64,000 bases of DNA from Pratylenchus scribneri (Eukaryota > Nematoda > Chromadorea > Rhabditida > Pratylenchidae): assembly GCA_030063045.1 (NCBI GenBank), contig JAQSEB010000090.1:1612001-1676000 (forward strand). The letters run 5' to 3'. Made by a program: the position numbers and the translations under genes. Position 1 is the stretch's first letter, and each line of letters opens with the position of its first letter. The notes beneath the pieces were generated by a model. The model saw nothing but the letters and a program-made list of their open reading frames with translations. It was not told the DNA's origin and searched no databases. Below, piece by piece: positions 61,181-64,000 of the stretch.

Positions 61181-62677
61181 TTATGTATATTGGCCATTTG
61201 TACTCCATCTCCATGTTGAACATTTTTTGCCGTGTTTTGAGCGCTGATGGAGAAAACCTGTGCAAAATTATTAAAAATAAATAATTTCATTTATTTTTAT
61301 GGAATATGAAATATAGCTTAATTATATTTCTATTTTTTTATAAGCCACTAATCTAATATTATTTTCTATTTCTGCCTAATTCTATGCAAAATGGTCTTTT
61401 ATAACAAGGTTAGTGTCGGAATTCCTTTCCAAATTTCGGAGATTCCGGTATTTTTGTTCCATTGTAATTCCGAATAGTTTTAAGTTTCAAAAAAAATTTG
61501 AAAAAGGAAAAGGCCTTTTGTTATTTTCATCTAAAAATTTTGAATCTAAAAATTTTGACAATTTTTTTAAGGGACTCATTTTTTACTTTCAATTTTCTTC
61601 TTTATTGTTTACAAAATGATTCTTTTTTCTTATCAAAATGGTAAATTTACAATTTTAATTTTTTAAATATTTTTATTACATTTTTTTAAATTCATTTTTT
61701 CTATTCTCAAATTTTTTCATTTTTTCATGGATTAAATTTTTTTTGAAAAATTCCGTTTTCCATTTACATTTCCAAAAATTCTGCATTTTAATTCTGTTCC
61801 GAATTCCGTTTCGACGTAAATTCAAATTCCATTTCCGATGCAAATTCTTAAACCAATTTTTGAGTTTCGCCCCCTACCGTGTTTGGCAATCACCAACCTT
61901 ATTATTACCCAAATTTTGTTGTTGTCCATTTCGAAAGAATATTTTCGCGAATAATATTCTCGTTTGTTTTTGGATGCCCGGATGCTTTCGTAAATAGATG
62001 AAAAAACTCGCCGAAGAACATGCACTGGAGAGAAATCCAAAAATATAGGTAATATATCCAGCATAAAATTTGCCATTTTCAGTGAACTTTTAAATGGATA
62101 TAAAAATAAAAAAATTTTTTATAGGGATGGCATCGATGTGTCAAAATAAAATACCGAAAATCGAAATTTTAGAGGTCAAAAATTTTCCAAAAATCAAAAA
62201 TCTAAATTTCAGTGGGTAAATAATTTTCCAAAAATCGAAATTCAGAGGATCAAAAATTTTCTAACAACAAAAAATCGAAATTTCAAATGGTAAAAAAATT
62301 TTTCGAAAATCGAATTTCGGTTCCAAAAGTGAGCAAAATTCAGACCAAAATGAAAAAATCGATGCTATCTCTATTTTATTAACTCACTAAATTCACAAAA
62401 AGAATGCTGGAAAATGAGCCGCCCCAAAGGAATGAATAGAAGAAAAGAAGCCAAATTGTGGTGCCGGTAACCTCCAATTGACGACGCCAATTCCAGCTTG
62501 AAATTAGGCCAGAATGAGAACATTTCCTTCGATAAATTGCCAAAAATGGAATATAAAGAACTGTAAAAAGATGAAATTTGAATAAATTACTAATTTACCG
62601 AATAGCAAAGCCAAACAAATGTTCGAATAAAATTGGCCAAAAATTACTGCCAACTTCACTGAGGACAATTTCAAGTC
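61181..62677 (-). CDS. 7TM receptor-like protein, 3' exons only
   Basis: Exons on -: 62677-62599, 62560-62388, 62086-61909, 61257-61181, with fitting phases. They encode three hydrophobic spans: 'VKLAVIFGQFYSNICLALLF' continuing into 'VLYIPFLAIYRRK' (basic end, TM5-like), 'TTIWLLFFYSFLWGGSFSSI' (TM6-like) and 'YAGYITYIFGFLSSACSSAS' with 'FFIYLRKHPGIQK' (TM7-like). The N-terminal exons were not found; they would have to lie beyond 62677, where a + strand Gag-like exon starts. The last exon is weak. A decayed MITE sits in the second intron. Probable chemoreceptor, possibly truncated. Confidence 0.5.
61410..61810. repeat. Decayed repeat with GGAATTCC motifs
   Basis: 'gtcggaattcctttcc', 'gagattccggtatttttgtt', 'ttccgaattccgtttcga' recur in this intronic stretch and resemble the motifs at 13.48-13.53 kb ('catcggaattccggcattc'). 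Probably remnants of one element family. Confidence 0.35.
62122..62373. repeat. MITE-like element in an intron of the 7TM gene
   Basis: Ends 'tagggatggcatcgat' and, inverted, 'tagagatagcatcgat' (14 of 16 identical). The interior (~250 bp) carries repeats of 'ccaaaaatcgaaattt' / 'gaaaatcgaa'. Related to 14735-15128 in ends and internal motif. Target duplication imperfect. Confidence 0.65.
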
Positions 62678-64000
62678 CTTGCTATTCCTTTTGGCATTGA
62701 AGCCAAAAAAGTATGCCAAAGCACGGACTCTGCTTCTTCAAACCCTTCAAAGTGATCCAAATCGAAAATTTGATGATTTGGTTGCGTATTTGTCCGCCAT
62801 GGATTTGGTTGGGAATGAAGAGGAGGAGGCTGTGGCGAAAAAGCAGCAACAAAAACAAACACAAAATCAACAACAACATCAAAAACAGCAGCAACAACAA
62901 CAAATTGGTGGGAAAAAGCAAAAGCAACAACAACAACAACAATCACCCGTTTCAATTGTCATAAACCAACAACAGCAACAAAGGGCAGCGGCCGTTGCAG
63001 CATCAACAAGACCAATGGTATAAAAACCAAAAAACAAAAATAATATGTGTAATTTTGTTAGATGGCCGAAGAGTGAAATTAAATTAGAAAATTAAATTCG
63101 AAATTCAAAATGGATCAGCCAAAGATAAATTCTACTACAAATAGATATTATGCCTTTTGCGGACGAAACGGTTTGGTGCTGCTGGCTGTAAAATAGCATT
63201 ATTTATGGCATTTTATTAGACATAAAATTAGCTATAAAATGACATCAAAAGCTTTGGCCAATATTGAGTTTTCACCAAGTTATGGCCAAAAAACGGCCAA
63301 AAACACAATTAATTTTAATTAAACCAACAGTTTTTTGGCCATAACTCGGTGAATACTCAAAATTGGCCAAAACTTTTGATGTCATTTTGTAGCTAATTTT
63401 ATGATTAATAAAATGCCATAAACAATACTATATCAACTTTACAGCCAGCGGCACCAAACCGTTTCGTCCACAATTTGCGGGTCCGCAAAAGGCGGCTAGC
63501 CCAACAAATAACATAAATTCTCTATTATTAGAAATACGTCACTATTTGAAGCCTCCGCTCTAATAAAAGTCTTCTATCGATTGAATTTTTTTTCTCTAAT
63601 AAAGATCCCCCCTCTCTAATAAAGGTTTTCTCAATTTCACCTGGGCTTTCTAATAGAAAATTACGATATTTATTTGATGTATATTAAATACAATTTTAAA
63701 ATAAATTAATTTTTAATGTTCAGCCTAAATAATAATCCAAAATAAAACAATTAAATAAACAATTTTGAGAAAAATCGGAATCGAATTTAAAAAGCAGATT
63801 TCCCAATTTTTAATTTTACCATGTCATCTTCTTATAATAATTCTCTTATTAAAATTATCCATCCATCAGGGTCCGCCCCCGGTCAATTATGTTTGCACCT
63901 ATTGTTCGGGAACTGGCCATTGGAAATGGTATTGCCCAAAACGGGGACAGGCACCACCGCCAATGACATATATTTGCAATCATTGCAATGAAAAAGGACA
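62676..64000 (+). CDS. Gag-like zinc-knuckle protein (partial, runs off window)
   Basis: Exon 62676-63017 (acceptor 'caatttcaag'; the open frame continues upstream as 'NFTEDNFK') and exon 63870-64000+. The first reads 'LLFLLALKPKKYAKARTLLL', 'LQSDPNRKFDDLVAYLSAM', the pattern of a retrotransposon Gag capsid C-terminal region, followed by an acidic patch and long Gln tracts. The second has zinc knuckles: 'VCTYCSGTGHWKWYCPKRG' (C-x2-C-x4-H-x4-C) and the start of another ('YICNHCNEKGH'). Splicing joins in phase 0. It could be the gag gene of an LTR element or a domesticated copy; no protease or polymerase is in view. Intron 1 contains a large foldback repeat. Confidence 0.6.
63151..63494. repeat. 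Large foldback element in the Gag-like gene intron
   Basis: Arms of about 140 bp: left 'ggacgaaacggtttggtgct' ... 'aaaatgacatcaaaagcttt' ... 'ttatggccaaaaaacggcc', right their complements ending 'ccaaaccgtttcgtcc' and 'gtccgcaaaagg'. The right outer arm carries about 15 extra bases. Different family from the element at 0.9, 2.8 and 44.6 kb. Confidence 0.9.
63540..63660. repeat. Short interspersed CTCTAATAAA repeat
   Basis: 'ctctaataaaagtcttc', 'ctctaataaagatccccc', 'ctctaataaaggttttctc' and related ends 'tctattattagaaa' / 'tttctaatagaaa' (inverted) within 120 bp. Possibly the ends of a small element; each copy also contains an AATAAA hexamer. Confidence 0.5.

Noticed and set aside
62671..62955. 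Val/Leu-rich ORFs on - opposite the Gln-rich tract
   Set aside because: Reverse reading of CAA/CAG repeats; no family similarity.
1..64000. tRNA, rRNA or other classical RNA genes
   Set aside because: Looked for B-box type GGTTCRAATCC and conserved rRNA stretches; none recognised by eye. A dedicated scan would be needed to exclude them fully.

Overview
This is a eukaryotic, very AT-rich window with many small exons, mostly short introns (often 40-60 nt, GT..AG) and dense repeats. The gene set points to a nematode: serpentine chemoreceptor-like genes, a nuclear hormone receptor, an SKP1-related protein, a receptor guanylyl cyclase, SPRY and coiled-coil multigene families, and one gene pair spaced like an SL trans-spliced operon. 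The AT content and gene families resemble a plant-parasitic tylenchid such as Meloidogyne; the genus is inference. All gene models were spliced by eye, and those called complete have exon lengths that sum to a multiple of three with compatible phases.

Layout. 1-4 kb: no confident gene, two foldback (MITE-like) repeats and a broken SPRY fragment. 4.05-7.13 kb (-): a 7TM-like receptor with a 41-bp minisatellite in intron 1. 7.6-9.6 kb (-): SKP1-related protein. 10.8-11.3 kb: 26-bp minisatellite. 11.4-12.3 kb (-): small Cys-rich gene with a duplicated exon. 14.3-19.5 and 19.8-22.9 kb (+): two tandem genes made of repeated 10-cysteine Ly-6/ET-like modules, each module coded by two exons, all internal junctions in phase 1. 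23.8-31.6 and 33.8-36.3 kb: decayed tandem arrays related to an exon-intron unit of a multi-pass membrane gene (intact gene at 49.2-50.6 kb), with a hAT transposon inserted in the first array. 31.8-33.3 and 42.1-43.7 kb (-): coiled-coil paralogues. 36.8-40.3 kb (-): complete 440-aa nuclear receptor with a 1.6-kb minisatellite in intron 2. 45.6-46.9 kb (-): F-box-like/SPRY gene, followed by SPRY relics. 52.5-60.7 kb (+): 24-exon receptor guanylyl cyclase with three large repeat arrays in introns. 61.2-62.7 kb (-): 3' part of a second 7TM gene. 62.7-64 kb (+): Gag-like zinc-knuckle gene running off the window.

Most striking observations: (1) five tandem arrays with different unit lengths, all lying inside introns of four different genes, share the palindromic core TTCCGGAA; (2) the Ly-6-like genes look like a two-gene operon of freely duplicable phase-1 modules, with one paired cysteine loss and one frameshifted exon; (3) several kb consist of amplified, decayed copies of one gene's exon-intron unit; (4) unrelated genes share a conserved 5' block; (5) an element with matching hAT-type ends and a perfect 8-bp target duplication.
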